In this document: positions 9,110-17,822 of the stretch, piece by piece
Layout of the letters: every line of letters starts with the position of its first letter
Numbering within the stretch: the first letter of the stretch is position 1
The notes under the pieces: generated by a model
What the model saw: only the letters and a program-made list of their open reading frames with translations
What the model was told of the DNA's origin: nothing
The model's database searches: none
Program-made: the position numbers and the translations under genes
Assembly: GCA_033557675.1 (NCBI GenBank)
Contig: JAWQRM010000281.1
Span: 1 to 24,948 of the forward strand
Length of the DNA stretch: 24,948 nt
From: Coptodactyla brooksi
Lineage: Eukaryota; Arthropoda; Insecta; Coleoptera; Scarabaeidae
Direction: 5' to 3'

Positions 9110-9444
9110 CAGGGCTTTCAGAAATGTTCAAGTTCCATGTGACCGCAACTCGTTAGGCAACCAAACTTGCAGTACGGTAACGATGAAAATAAATCGCCCT
9201 AACTGCCACATTATGCGAAAATTGCATATTTGTTAATTATAAATTACAGCAGACACTTTAAAGCGTTCGAATAATGAAAAAATACTCAGTTCACGAACGC
9301 CTATGTTTGAAATGTTAAGATCTGGTTACATTTTAGTGACACACACAAAAGTATTACAATACTACAAAACTACGATAAATAGCAATTCTTAGAACAGCAA
9401 TCTGCATTTGATCAGGTGAGACTTGGACATTTCTGAAGGCCCTG
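9110..9444. mobile_element. Short non-autonomous element with CAGGGC terminal inverted repeats (hAT-like MITE)
   Basis: The left end CAGGGCTTTCAGAAATGTTC (9110 onward) is mirrored by the right end, which read on the minus strand from 9444 is CAGGGCCTTCAGAAATGTCC. About 25 bp match with three differences. Ends starting CAGGG are usual for hAT transposons, and a 335 bp length without coding capacity fits a MITE. The expected 8 bp target duplication was not found (left flank TTCACCCT, right flank TATAGAAT), so the hAT assignment is tentative; the inverted repeat itself is clear. Confidence 0.62.
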
Positions 9445-9839
9445 TATAGAATGTATAGTTATAATTAATAGTCACTTGCAGAGTATTCAACACACGCTAT
9501 GAGTTATGCAACTGCATTAACGGGTATGCATGTTGGGAAATCGCTACTAAAAATTTAAGGTGATGTTATATTTGCCTTGTGTGAATTGTGCTGTACTTCT
9601 TTCCCAAAAATGAACTATAGCGAACTAAAAATTGTAATACTGCGAAAGAAAAAAATAGAGGTAAAATAGAGAAATTGCTATTTCACAATTCTATTAAAAA
9701 ATTGTGTAAAAATTTATAAAATAGAATTTTTGTTTGTGTGAACATCGTCTTTATTGAGAGCCATTTCCTACAGCTCTGATATATGGTGCTTACTAAGTCA
9801 AGTTACTGCTTACGTACTAATAGTTACTAGACTTCAGTT
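9445..9839. other. No gene recognised
   Basis: AT-rich DNA with A-rich runs near 9640-9720. No motif or repeat partner was found elsewhere in the window. Confidence 0.4.
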
Positions 9840-10340
9840 ATTGCTTTATAATTTGCAAATAACGATCGGCTGTCGACCAATGTTTCTAAACTTCTCATTG
9901 TCTTTCGCTTTCGTAAAAATTTGATAACCTGGAGGACTTAAGTCGGTGTATGGTCCCAAGCGCTTAAGGCTATGGGCCAGACAACGGGCTCTTATAATGG
10001 CCGGTCCCGGTCTGTGAAAAATTCGACGGATCCGCAGAGGACAATGAACGCGAGGCCTTTGTCGCTTATTATTAAGGTTCGAAAACACGTAGGCAAGGTC
10101 GCCGACGTCTTCTGCTCGACGTCGGCTTTTCAAGAAACCAGAGCGGTTTAGAAACTGGCCTCAGATCGGATCAGGCTCGACGTGCCGTACAGATGTCCCT
10201 GTTATTCTAACAGGTAGAAAATTTCAACTGGCCCTCGAACCTGAATCGTCCACCGAGGGTTTTTGTTCGGCCTGCCATTTTCAGGCGTAACTATCTGAAG
10301 GTACAGGCAGAGGCAAAATCAATTTAAAAGACCGTCAGGA
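9840..10340. other. GC-richer unique-looking island, possible conserved non-coding DNA
   Basis: Base composition rises sharply compared with both flanks and no transposon motif is present. A minus frame of 95 codons (9846-10133) is Arg-rich and unrecognised. A strong short hairpin is present: GCCGACGTC (10101-10109) and GACGTCGGC (10118-10126) with an 8-base loop; each arm contains GACGTC. Such islands in insect intergenic DNA are often regulatory, but this is inference from composition only. Confidence 0.35.
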
Positions 10341-10517
10341 GAAAAACTACCTAAAAGAGACTGTTTGACAAATGAAGGGGTATCACAAACGATGCCAGTT
10401 AATCAAGATGGCAGAGTAAGACGTTTAAAGCAAACATGGTTAATCTAAAGTTGCGTAAGATATTCTCTATTTCGTCGAGTCCAAGTTTTCCATTGCACTT
10501 AAATAATTTCTTAGGAA

Positions 10518-10521
<4 letters not shown>

Positions 10522-10548
<27 letters not shown>
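10522..10548. repeat. (TA)n microsatellite
   Basis: A pure alternating TA run of about 27 bases. Confidence 0.9.
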
Positions 10549-10575
10549 GTTTTAAAGTGTAAGGTTGTGGTCACC

Positions 10576-10635
10576 CAAATAAAAGTGGCATTGCTGTAAT
10601 AACCCTGCCACCGACTGTAGTGCCACTTTCATTTG
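10576..10635. repeat. Small inverted repeat
   Basis: Arms CAAATAAAAGTGGCA (10576-10590) and TGCCACTTTCATTTG (10621-10635) pair with one mismatch around a 30-base loop. It sits just left of the mariner-type element and may be a tiny fold-back or MITE relic. Confidence 0.6.
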
Positions 10636-10651
10636 AGCAGCCCTTATATAT

Positions 10652-11735
10652 CACCCTGCATATTATTTTAGTTTCGAAAGGAGCATTTTATTACGAGTAC
10701 AAAAATATGAGGTTCGATATTTTTTATTTCAAAATATCAAAACAGGAGTACGGCGTAAACCGAAACTAAACTTAATGTACTAAGTGTTCAAACTGAGCAC
10801 CGCCTACTTCTCGACAGTACCCAACTCGATTTGTAAATTCTCCTGTAACGCTGGCTATTATTTCTCGTAGAATTATCTGAATCTCCTGGGTTATGTCTTC
10901 AGCTAGCACTTTTAAATTATTTGGTCTATTAACATAAACTTTGGACTTTAAATAACCCCATAGAAAAAAGTCCAGTGGGTTAAGGTAGGGGGATCTCGCA
11001 GGCCATTCAATGGTACCTCTTCTTCCAATCCATCTGCGATAAAATGTCCTGTCTAAACGATTTCAAACAATGCGAGCATAATGGGGTGGTGCCCCGTCCT
11101 GCTGAAACCAGATATTATTTGGCAATTGTCCATTTACCTCCAGCACCGAAATCACTTGTGTGATTTCTAAAAGCTCTAAGTACCTTTCTCCGTTTAAAGT
11201 TTCTTGTAAGAAGGAAGGCCTCACAATTCTGTTATTGCAAATACCAGACCAGACGTTTAATTTTGGCGATAAATGAGGATTTTCCTCTACAGATATAGCA
11301 ATATTTTGAGCTACATCTTCATTTGTTGCAGTTTTTAACCGTCAATTTTTTGGTAAATTGCAAACTGTTCCACTTGTGTTATACCTTTGTAAAGTTTTTG
11401 TCACTATTGAACGTCATATCTGTCGATTTGGATGAACCTCATTAAAAAGATCGCATACTTCTTAATGCGTCGTTCTTCTGTTCCCGAATCCAACCATCAT
11501 TAATATTTCTATTTTTTCTCTTTCACTTAACTCAGCCATTTTACGCTCAAGTTAAAACACTGCGTAAATATTTTGACAACTACTGTCACTGCTAATGTGA
11601 GTTTCATAGACACAAAAAGTAGGTACTTTTTTGTTACTATCTCGGTTGGTATTGAAGTAAAAAAAAATATCGAACTCCATATTTTTGTACTCGTAATAAA
11701 ATGCTTCTTTCTAAACTAAAATAATATGCAGGGTG
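10652..11735 (-). mobile_element. Mariner-type transposon with long terminal inverted repeats, internally deleted
   Basis: The left end, starting CACCCTGCATATTATTTTAG at 10652, is matched by the right end read on the minus strand from 11735. The two arms agree over roughly 70 bp with about four substitutions (also sharing GCATTTTATTACGAGTAC). The element is about 1084 bp and encloses a minus-strand transposase pseudogene, so both ends and the gene belong together. Ends of CACCCTG or CAGGGTG type and the gene family place it in the Tc1/mariner superfamily. A target TA duplication is plausible in the flanking TATATAT and TTCATTATA but cannot be fixed exactly. Confidence 0.88.
10772..11539 (-). 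pseudogene. Tc1/mariner-superfamily (DDE_3) transposase, deleted
   Basis: Reads from an ATG at 11539 (MAELSEREKIEILMMVGFGN, the start of the N-terminal helix-turn-helix) to a TAA at 10772. Stops interrupt it after RRTTH, RQI, LPKN and ARIV. After the N-terminal region (ATNEDVAQNIAISVEENPHL) it jumps into the catalytic domain: PKLNVWSGICNNRIV, LNGERYLELL, LPNNIWFQQDGAPPHYA (second catalytic Asp in QQDG), RRWIGRRGTIEWPARSPYLN, PLDFFLWGYLKSKVYV (third catalytic Asp in PLDFF) and a C-terminus ending GGAQFEHLVH. The SPDL usual in the family reads SPYL. Second helix-turn-helix and first catalytic Asp are lost in the deletion, about 90-100 residues by family length. The intact ends mean it could once have been moved by a full-length relative. 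Confidence 0.85.
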
Positions 11736-11763
11736 TTTCATTATAAATTTTAAAATCGTCATT

Positions 11764-11784
11764 ACTTCCGGTTAAACCGGAAGT
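11764..11784. repeat. Perfect 10 bp-arm palindrome
   Basis: ACTTCCGGTT and AACCGGAAGT flank a single central A, 29 bases beyond the mariner-type element. ACTTCCGG-type palindromes are frequent near insect repeat ends. It also contains two inverted Ets-like GGAA sites. Confidence 0.75.
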
Positions 11785-12300
11785 TCAAAAAAATTTAAAA
11801 AATTCAAAGTAAATGCACAATTTACTATAATATATATATCTCCCAAATTTCGTTTCGATATCTCTAAAATTTTCAGAGATATTTACTTGGTTCCACACAT
11901 TTGCCCAACACTGTAAAGCTAATCAGATTGGAGAAAAAATGTTTAAAACCTCAAATCGAATTTAGATCAACGAATTCAGATCTTGTTTGTTGAGTTCAAG
12001 AGGTCTCCAACCATCTCAGATGTATATGCACTGAATGTTTATCAGAATAAAAATGTTCCTTTTCATATCCTTTGATTTTGTTTGTTCTTTGTCCCATTAT
12101 TTGATTTTTTAGCTATTTTTACTATCGAGTCTTATATTAGTTAAAAATGAACATAGACCTGTTTTTTACCAAAAAGCACTAAATGGGTAAACATAAAGCT
12201 GCAAAATTCATTATATTCTAAAGTACTAACACAAACAAACCTATTACCAAAGACTATGTTTCAATGTTTAAAATATTAACCAACCTACTAAAAAAAACTT
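11785..12300. other. No gene recognised
   Basis: AT-rich DNA containing a short palindrome ATCTCTAAAATTTTCAGAGAT (about 11861-11881). No frame or transposon motif of note. Confidence 0.4.
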
Positions 12301-12320
12301 TGGTCTACGATCGTAGACCA
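12301..12320. repeat. Perfect 20 bp palindrome
   Basis: TGGTCTACGATCGTAGACCA is exactly self-complementary with no spacer. It lies 17 bases left of the GC-rich fold-back element and may be its outer part or an unrelated insertion scar. Confidence 0.85.
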
Positions 12321-12337
12321 CGCATCCTACGGATCTT

Positions 12338-12562
12338 GGCTCATCCCGCCTACCATTTTGTCCTTTAGGCAACCAAACGTACACGTAGGTTGGGCGTGGT
12401 ATGCAGCGGTCCAACCCGATGACATGTAGTCGTGGATACGTGGGTATGCGGCCAATCAGCTCGAACGGCCTGTTGGTCACGTCCACCGTCTTGGGTTGGA
12501 CCGCTGCACACCACGCCCACCACACGTGTGTGGTTGGTTGCCTAATGCTAGGCGGGATGAAC
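12338..12562. mobile_element. GC-rich fold-back element (long hairpin)
   Basis: The left arm (12338-12417) and right arm (12493-12562) are reverse complements over about 70 bases with one roughly 10-base indel and scattered changes. Shared blocks are TCATCCCGCCTA, TAGGCAACCAA, TGGGCGTGGT and GCAGCGGTCCAACCC; a 75-base spacer separates them. The inner ends are perfectly paired and the middle is least conserved. Composition is much more GC-rich than the flanks, suggesting a mobile fold-back or MITE with a foreign base bias. Overlapping frames on both strands follow from the base composition and are not believed. A transcript would fold into a long hairpin of the type that feeds small-RNA pathways. 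Confidence 0.78.
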
Positions 12563-13835
12563 AACACCTGTAATTCTACACCACACTGATCAGTTGTGAT
12601 TAACCAAAATCTTCTACTTCTTTAGCGTAGCGATCGGACGAATTTGAGTCGACGTTTGTCATAAATAATTTTAGTTGGATTGAAATTGCTTGAAATAGAA
12701 GTAGATAGGTAGGGTTGTTAACTTGCCGATGACGGTTTCGTTGACATTGATATATGTCGAAATACAAAATAGGTGGCACGAAATACACCAGGGTCTACAT
12801 TGTGGTAATCCATCATGTCACGGTTCGGCGGTTCAAATCCGGGGCATAATACCGAAAGCGGGAGAAAATCGGGTCGCGGTCACCAAACTATTTTTTGATA
12901 GACCGTCGGCTGTCAGAAACATCGACTGTACGGGGTTCACTTGTCGGGCAGTTAGTAGAGAAAGCAATTAATCACGTCGGGGGAGCGGTCGAGATTTTCA
13001 AAAATTTAAAACCATAACCTCGCTACAAGATAGAGGAGATACATTCGGCTTCGGCACGTTTATTACTTTTTGCACGAGAGCCAATTAAGCGCAGGCGGGA
13101 CCGTTCAACCGTTAAGCTCGCGTTTAATTTATTCGGTTGCTCCGATCGCTAATGCCCCTGCGCATTCGAAAACGTTAAGCTTTTAGCAAAGAAATTACCG
13201 ACGGAGTATCCGAGAAGATTAAGGAATAACAACGGAAAATGATGTACATTATGGATTTTGTTCAAATCCGCCGCGGCCTTAATAATTAAACCCCGTCGGC
13301 GTTGGAAATTTTCGAAGTACCTACACGGAGCTTCCCGCTTTCGCAGGTTGGCGTTCAGAAAAGGGGAATCCGAATTTATCGCGTCTTCGTATAAAGAATG
13401 GCCCGTTCTCGACGCGACCAGGAAAGTGCATTTGGCGAAATGATTCGCGCACATTATTATGCCGAGAAATGAGCGCAAATCCGGCGTGGAATGGGATTTA
13501 TTGAAAAGCTAGGCGTTACTTTTTTCCCCACACTCTGTCACTCCTAAAGCCCGGATGATAAAACACGTACCCGACCGATGCCGAGTGAAGTCGGTATCCG
13601 GTCGCGAAATAAAGATAAATTCTCACGTATCTTGCTGTTCCCCTCATGGCAATTAGATGATAATTTCAAGTCGACTAGGGAGATCCCAACAGGGGGAGAG
13701 AAACACTTCATTTGATGTCCTTTATGAGCAAAGGGGAAGGAATAGTCAATTAAGTAAAAAGCTCCTAAATAGCAATGACTGTACTATATATTTGTCTGTA
13801 AGATGAATTGCGTATACACACACAAATAGATTTAT
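12563..13835. other. GC-richer unique-looking DNA, no gene identified
   Basis: From about 12720 to 13640 composition is more balanced, with CG-containing words and scattered TTAAT/AATTA motifs (for example around 13100-13210 and 13270-13300). Several frames of 60-110 codons exist on both strands, for example 13149-13478 minus, but none shows a recognisable domain or consistent codon use, and they overlap each other. The pattern resembles conserved non-coding DNA of insects rather than exons. Comparison with related genomes would decide. Confidence 0.35.
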
Positions 13836-13839
13836 GCCA

Positions 13840-14250
13840 GAGAGTGTGAATGGTAGACAGATGGATCATGCAGACTCCAGTCGTGCGAATTTTTCTTCAG
13901 TATTCGAGGCTTTCTATCCGATAAACCGACACTCCAGTTCGCCCCAGAGGTTTTCAATCGAATTTATGTCTGAAGACTGCCTGGGCCAGTCAAGAACGTC
14001 GACATGACGGCGTGCGAAGCAGTGTCGGATGTGCAGAGATCATTGTTCTGATGGAAAACAAAGACACAACCTATAGTACGCAATGTTCACGGCGCATGGT
14101 CTTCTCAAATACGTCTTTGTAAACAGATCGATCCATGATTCCATTAATTCGATGCAGGGGATCCATTCCCGCTGCCTAGAAGGCACCTCATACCATACAC
14201 GACCCATCTCCATGCTTGGCACTGGAGATTTGGTATTTGTAGCCGTATCT
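13840..14250 (-). pseudogene. Tc1-type transposase fragment (catalytic domain)
   Basis: Minus-strand pieces follow the Tc1 catalytic domain. KYQISSAKHGDGSCMV is followed by a TGA where Tc1 proteins have Trp. Then GAF, GMDPLHRINGIMDRSVYKDV (about 14190-14120), a decayed FHQNNDLCTSDTA (about 14050, matching the region of the second catalytic Asp, here Asn-Asn-Asp), and DWPRQSSDINSIENLWGELE (about 13985-13930), corresponding to the SPDLNPIENLW block, followed by ECRFIG and a stop. The N-terminal DNA-binding domain is absent and at least two frame changes occur. The copy is a dead 5'-truncated fragment. Confidence 0.8.
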
Positions 14251-14590
14251 GGTGTTGACGGGTATGTTGATTTTTCTAGAAAAGGCTTTTTAGGTTTCTT
14301 CAAAATTAAATGAAACGTATGTAATTTAGACTATTTAAAATATTTTATTCTAAATTCACATTTAATATACGTGTTTAATTGTTTGTTTTCCGTGCATAAA
14401 GTATATCTTCATGCAGATGTGCATTAAAGTAAATTCGAATTAAAAATAAAATATTGTATACAACACAAGATTAAACTGAGTTTTATCCGCGAGGGAGTAA
14501 TATTAATATTTTAAAAATTAATCCCCCAAGTGGTTAATCTGTCCCAAGCTACTTTAATCCCTTATTGTATAAATAACCATTATCTATACT
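14251..14590. other. No gene recognised
   Basis: AT-rich stretch between the Tc1 fragment and a TGACA-motif cluster. Nothing supported. Confidence 0.4.
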
Positions 14591-14715
14591 TCAAGTTGTC
14601 ATGACAACTGTCAAATTGCTGTTTCAAGCGACAAATTGCCATGGTAACTTTCAAATTGTCCTGACAGCTGTCAAATTGACATTTCAAATGTCAAATTGAC
14701 AGCTCTTTTGACAGG
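14591..14715. repeat. Cluster of TGACA/TGTCA palindromic motifs
   Basis: In 125 bases the words TGTCA or TGACA recur in a loose 20-25 base rhythm, usually followed by AATTG: GTTGTCATGACAAC (14595-14608, perfect palindrome), TGACAGCTGTCA (14662-14673, perfect palindrome with CAGCTG core), GACATTTCAAATGTC and TTGACAGCTCTTTTGACAGG. The same TGACAGATGTCAAAT word is present in the transposon 5' ends at 17684 and 18702. It looks like a subterminal transposase-binding array of a DNA transposon, though a host regulatory array is also possible. Confidence 0.55.
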
Positions 14716-15294
14716 TATAATTGATAAAATTTCAAATTTTAAAATTAATGTATTGAATTCAGAGATAATATTAAGAATACAAAAAAAAATAATTATTAAT
14801 TTCGATAGAAAAAATGGAGACTGGCTTGAAATGTAGTTGCTTGTATGACAACTTTTCTCAAATAAAAGAAAATTCAAACAAAATTTGTTTTTGGAAAAAA
14901 AACATTTTTAACTATTTAATGTTCTATAACTTTTTCAGACTGGAAGTAGATTACACAATACTAGATTATATTGGGGCATATAATCAGATAACGCAGACTG
15001 TGAAGCAAATAACCCCAAATGAAACCTGCAGGAAGTGACGGTGGGAAATTAGAAGAGAGCAACATATAAAATGGATGATAACATGATAACATGGATGTAA
15101 TTATTGCCAAGGAATTGTGTACGTAGTTGCAATACATTACATCCATTGCTTTACCAGATATGCTCAATAGTTTTGATTTTAAAGACTACTTAATAATTAT
15201 ACATACATCAAATCAAACTTGAATGTTACGTAACTTTTTTGTTCAGTAAAATTATTTAAGCATTTATTATTATCAACCCTTTGCCACACTTTGA
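14716..15294. other. No gene recognised
   Basis: AT-rich DNA with frames of 60-75 codons on both strands lacking motifs. A small repetition ATGATAACATG occurs near 15073. Confidence 0.4.
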
Positions 15295-15440
15295 TGAGTC
15301 TGGCTCGTTTTTAGCATAAACCGAACAACTTGTATATTCGAAAATAGTTCCAAACTATAAAGAGTCGTCATGCAACTTTTATTTGAAACATTTTTTTCTA
15401 AAAAGAACAATAACAGTTCTAAAACAGTATATTGTGTAAT
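15295..15440 (+). repeat. Dispersed repeat, partial copy
   Basis: Begins in the right half of the 72 bp core (GTTTTTAGCATAAACCGAAC, then ACTTGTATATTCG) and continues with the tail shared with 6650 and 21523 (GTCATGCAACTTTTATTTGAA, ACAATAACAGTTCTAA). The left half of the core and everything before it is missing. Confidence 0.7.
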
Positions 15441-15608
15441 AACTCTTTTCATGCACGTGTTGCATGCAAAACTTTTTCTACGACAGCAAACAATACAAAT
15501 ACAAATTAAAGTTGAACTATTTAATTTTCTCCTTTATAATAATTGTAATTATTAATAGTGATAGAGTTTGTTAGATTATTAAACTTAGTAATCTGTAGTT
15601 TTCCCAGA

Positions 15609-15929
15609 TTATTTGCTAATAATATTGCTGCTTGTGGTCGAGGCAATATTTACATGAGATTTTGGATATTTACCAATGTCAATGTTGCTTTTAATGTTAA
15701 TAATATTTTTTAGCTTTGAGTAATGACTTCATAGTGTTGATGATTTAATATTTTTCGCTAATTCTGATAAGTATTCGAGTATAACATTTCCAGAAGAGGA
15801 TTGAATATTGTTTTTACTGCGCCAGTTCATAAATTTATTGTATGTACTTTCATACATTTCCTTTGACATCTGAGGCAGTAGAGAAGCATTAGTTGTTTTC
15901 GTTACATCCGAATATCTGGTGGGGTACAT
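15609..15929 (-). pseudogene. Crypton-type tyrosine recombinase, N-terminal fragment
   Basis: A 66-residue minus frame contains LLPQMSKEMYESTYNKFMNW, NVILEYLSELA and KNIKSSTL. A TGA at 15731-15729 stands where relatives usually have Trp. The same frame continues SHYSKLKNIINIKSNIDIGK and YPKSH to a stop at 15609. The pattern (YxxxYxxFxxW, NVLLxYFxEL, STLWSxYSxLKxxI, NIDIxKYP) is the SAM-like core-binding domain of Crypton and Crypton-derived recombinases of animals. The catalytic half with the Arg-His-Arg-Tyr set is absent. Apart from the single stop the fragment is well kept, so it is fairly young or recently cut off. Confidence 0.65.
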
Positions 15930-16115
15930 ATTTCTATATCATAGTCCATAATTATTATTCAAATAAATGATAAATTGATAACTGTACAAGTTTAATAAAT
16001 TAATTTGTAATGAACTTTTTCAGATGTGCTTGTCACAGTGTTTATACGGTGTTTGTGTCGGCATTTTGACAATTCAATACTATGACAACGATAGAAATTG
16101 CAAAGAACACCACCT

Positions 16116-16580
16116 AATTTTGAAAAAAAATTTTGCATTCACACCTGTCATTTTTTTTCAAAAATACGAAATAAAGATCAAATGGTGCGATTTAGAACTG
16201 ATATATAATAGTTAAAGTGGACTTAAAAATCTTGTAAGGATTTAGAAAATGGAATAATATACAGGGTGTTCCATTTAAAAATCTGAAGTTGAATAATTTT
16301 TTAAATTAATAGAACACCCGGTATATTCTAAAATAATTTTAAATTGTAAAGAATTCGATGCCGTACAATATTTATTTGAAAAATCCTTTTCTAAAGAGAG
16401 CAATAATCCAGTTTAAGAACGAAATATCCTCCTGTCCTATAGGACTGTATTTTTTACAATAATGCTTATAATCTTTATAGTTTTTTATTAGCAATTTTAT
16501 GTATATTACAAAAATGTCTTGTTACAAACAGTTGTAAAAAAATTAAAAAATGATTTTAGGTTAAGTACCTCAAAAAACAA
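16116..16580 (+). repeat. Dispersed repeat, copy 3
   Basis: Middle part AAATTTTGCATTCACACCTG as in copy 2, GGTGCGATTTAGAACTGAT as in copy 4, then the core with arms AATATACAGGGTGTTC (16256-16271) and GAACACCCGGTATATT (16312-16327), and a tail with TTAGGTTAAGTACCTCAA near 16557-16574, matching the end of copy 4. One base of the right arm has changed. Confidence 0.78.
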
Positions 16581-16720
16581 GTCATCACAGCTCCTAAAGG
16601 TTATTCTTCTTCATCGCTGACTTCTGCACAAAACAAGTATCAGAATCTGAAATAAAAAGGATGAAGAATTGAAATCAGAAGCGATGAAAGATTGCTTCTT
16701 TAGCGATTTAGCCTTTCACC

Positions 16721-16763
16721 GTTCCTGATGATGCTAACTTAGTTGGCGAAACGTGCGTCGAGC
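16721..16763 (+). ncRNA. Hammerhead ribozyme motif (Penelope), complete
   Basis: Stem I: GTTC (16721-16724) with GAGC (16760-16763), four pairs with one U-G. Core CTGATGA (16725-16731), one extra T, stem II GCTAAC (16733-16738) with GTTGGC (16742-16747) forming six pairs, loop TTA. GAAA (16748-16751), stem III ACG/CGT with loop TG, predicted cleavage 3' of C16759. Compared with 3946-3988, stem I differs at two positions on opposite strands yet keeps four pairs, and stem II is here mismatch-free. No GIY-YIG or RT segment lies nearby, so this is an orphan terminal repeat; the following AGTTTTGGTGTAGT is shared with 3999-4013. Confidence 0.82.
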
Positions 16764-17683
16764 AGGTATGTTCTAGTTTTGGTGTAGTGGTGATAATTGT
16801 TTCAGTTTCTCCTTCTTATTTTGTTCATCTATCTTCGTCACTTCGTCGATATCTTTGTGTTCAATGAACGAAAGCGAAGTTTCAATTTCCGTTTCTATAA
16901 GAATTCCCAAGGTCGAACAAGTCGAATACTCTGCGATTGTGCTACCGAAATATACCTTTTTCATTTGATTTTCTTCGGATCCCATCGGAATAAAGTGGCG
17001 GTGAAAATTCATCATCGCTCACTTAGGGGGTGACAGAATAAAAATATCACCTCGCAAGATTGTGTTCGAGCGGATTTATTACGCTTTTAATTCATAGCGC
17101 GCAGTACCCGAGCGTTATCCATCTTACTTAAAATTTACTTTATTTGTCATACTTATTTTGATTACCCGCTTTTACTTGGCGACGGCGAGACGTTCTCTCA
17201 TCCTCGACGGTCTCCGGGGCCGTGTGGCCTGACGATAGCGTTTCGGTGGGGGAAAAAGTTAATAAATTCGTATTTATTTTTATGGTGCGATTTATTTTTC
17301 TCTCCCATTATTAAATATATTCGCGTTTGGAAGTTAACGCAGAGGCCTTACCGATTTGTTGGTTTCGAAAAACTGTAAAACCATCAATTTTATGGCCCAT
17401 AAAGTTTAAGATCGAGTTTGACGACGATTTAAACTTTTACGGTATAGGGCATAAACTGGAGGAATTTCATCAAAACTGACCCTTTAAGATTTTTCTTATA
17501 GTGCAGATGTGTACCACTTTCATGGGATGTGTAATACGCGCAGTCATTTACAAAAGGAAGGGAAAAGGTGATCTCGAAATGAGTTAAACTGATGATTTAA
17601 ATAATTAAATGCATTATTTCAACATTAACCATTAAAAGAAATAAAACTTTCAATTACGAAAGAATTAACCTTTCTTTTTGTTA
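16764..17683. other. No gene assigned; partly GC-richer DNA
   Basis: The first bases continue the Penelope terminal repeat. A minus frame of 80 codons (16773-17015) encodes an acidic, Glu/Lys-rich string without a recognisable domain. From about 17080 to 17340 the DNA is GC-richer with CG-containing words (for example 17178-17240) and looks unique and possibly conserved. Nothing else is supported. Confidence 0.35.
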
Positions 17684-17822
17684 TAACGCGCGTTTCAAAA
17701 ATTTTCCATTTGCGGTAGGCTATGTAAAAAAGGCACGTCTTTAATTGACAGATATATTATTACTGTTTGTTGTTTTGACAGATGTCAAATTATAAAATTA
17801 TTGACAAAGTTAGTATTTTTGT
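17684..17822 (+). repeat. Transposon 5' end, solitary copy
   Basis: About 139 bases that recur at 18702-18840 with few differences: TTGCGGTAGGCTATGTAAAAA, CACGTCTTTAATTGACAGAT, TTTTGACAGATGTCAAAT, AAAATTATTGACAAAGTTAG. In the second copy this stretch runs up to the start codon of a transposase. Here similarity stops at that point and unrelated sequence follows, so only the 5' untranslated end remains. Confidence 0.82.

Noticed and set aside
9846..10133. Ninety-five-codon Arg-rich minus frame
   Set aside because: GC-rich DNA lowers stop frequency; no motif or exon signal was found.
12268..12589. Overlapping frames of 99 and 62 codons on opposite strands
   Set aside because: They cover the GC-rich fold-back element and follow from its composition.
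12830..12840. GGTTCAAATCC, a match to a tRNA B box, with TGGCACGAAAT upstream like an A box
   Set aside because: The T-stem would have only three pairs, with two mismatches, and no cloverleaf or SINE body could be built around it.
13149..13478. 109-codon minus frame overlapping a 61-codon plus frame
   Set aside because: No recognisable domain, and codon use is not consistent; more like conserved non-coding or random GC-richer DNA.
16773..17015. Eighty-codon acidic minus-strand frame
   Set aside because: No domain, no splice or start context, and an overlapping plus frame of equal length; treated as chance.
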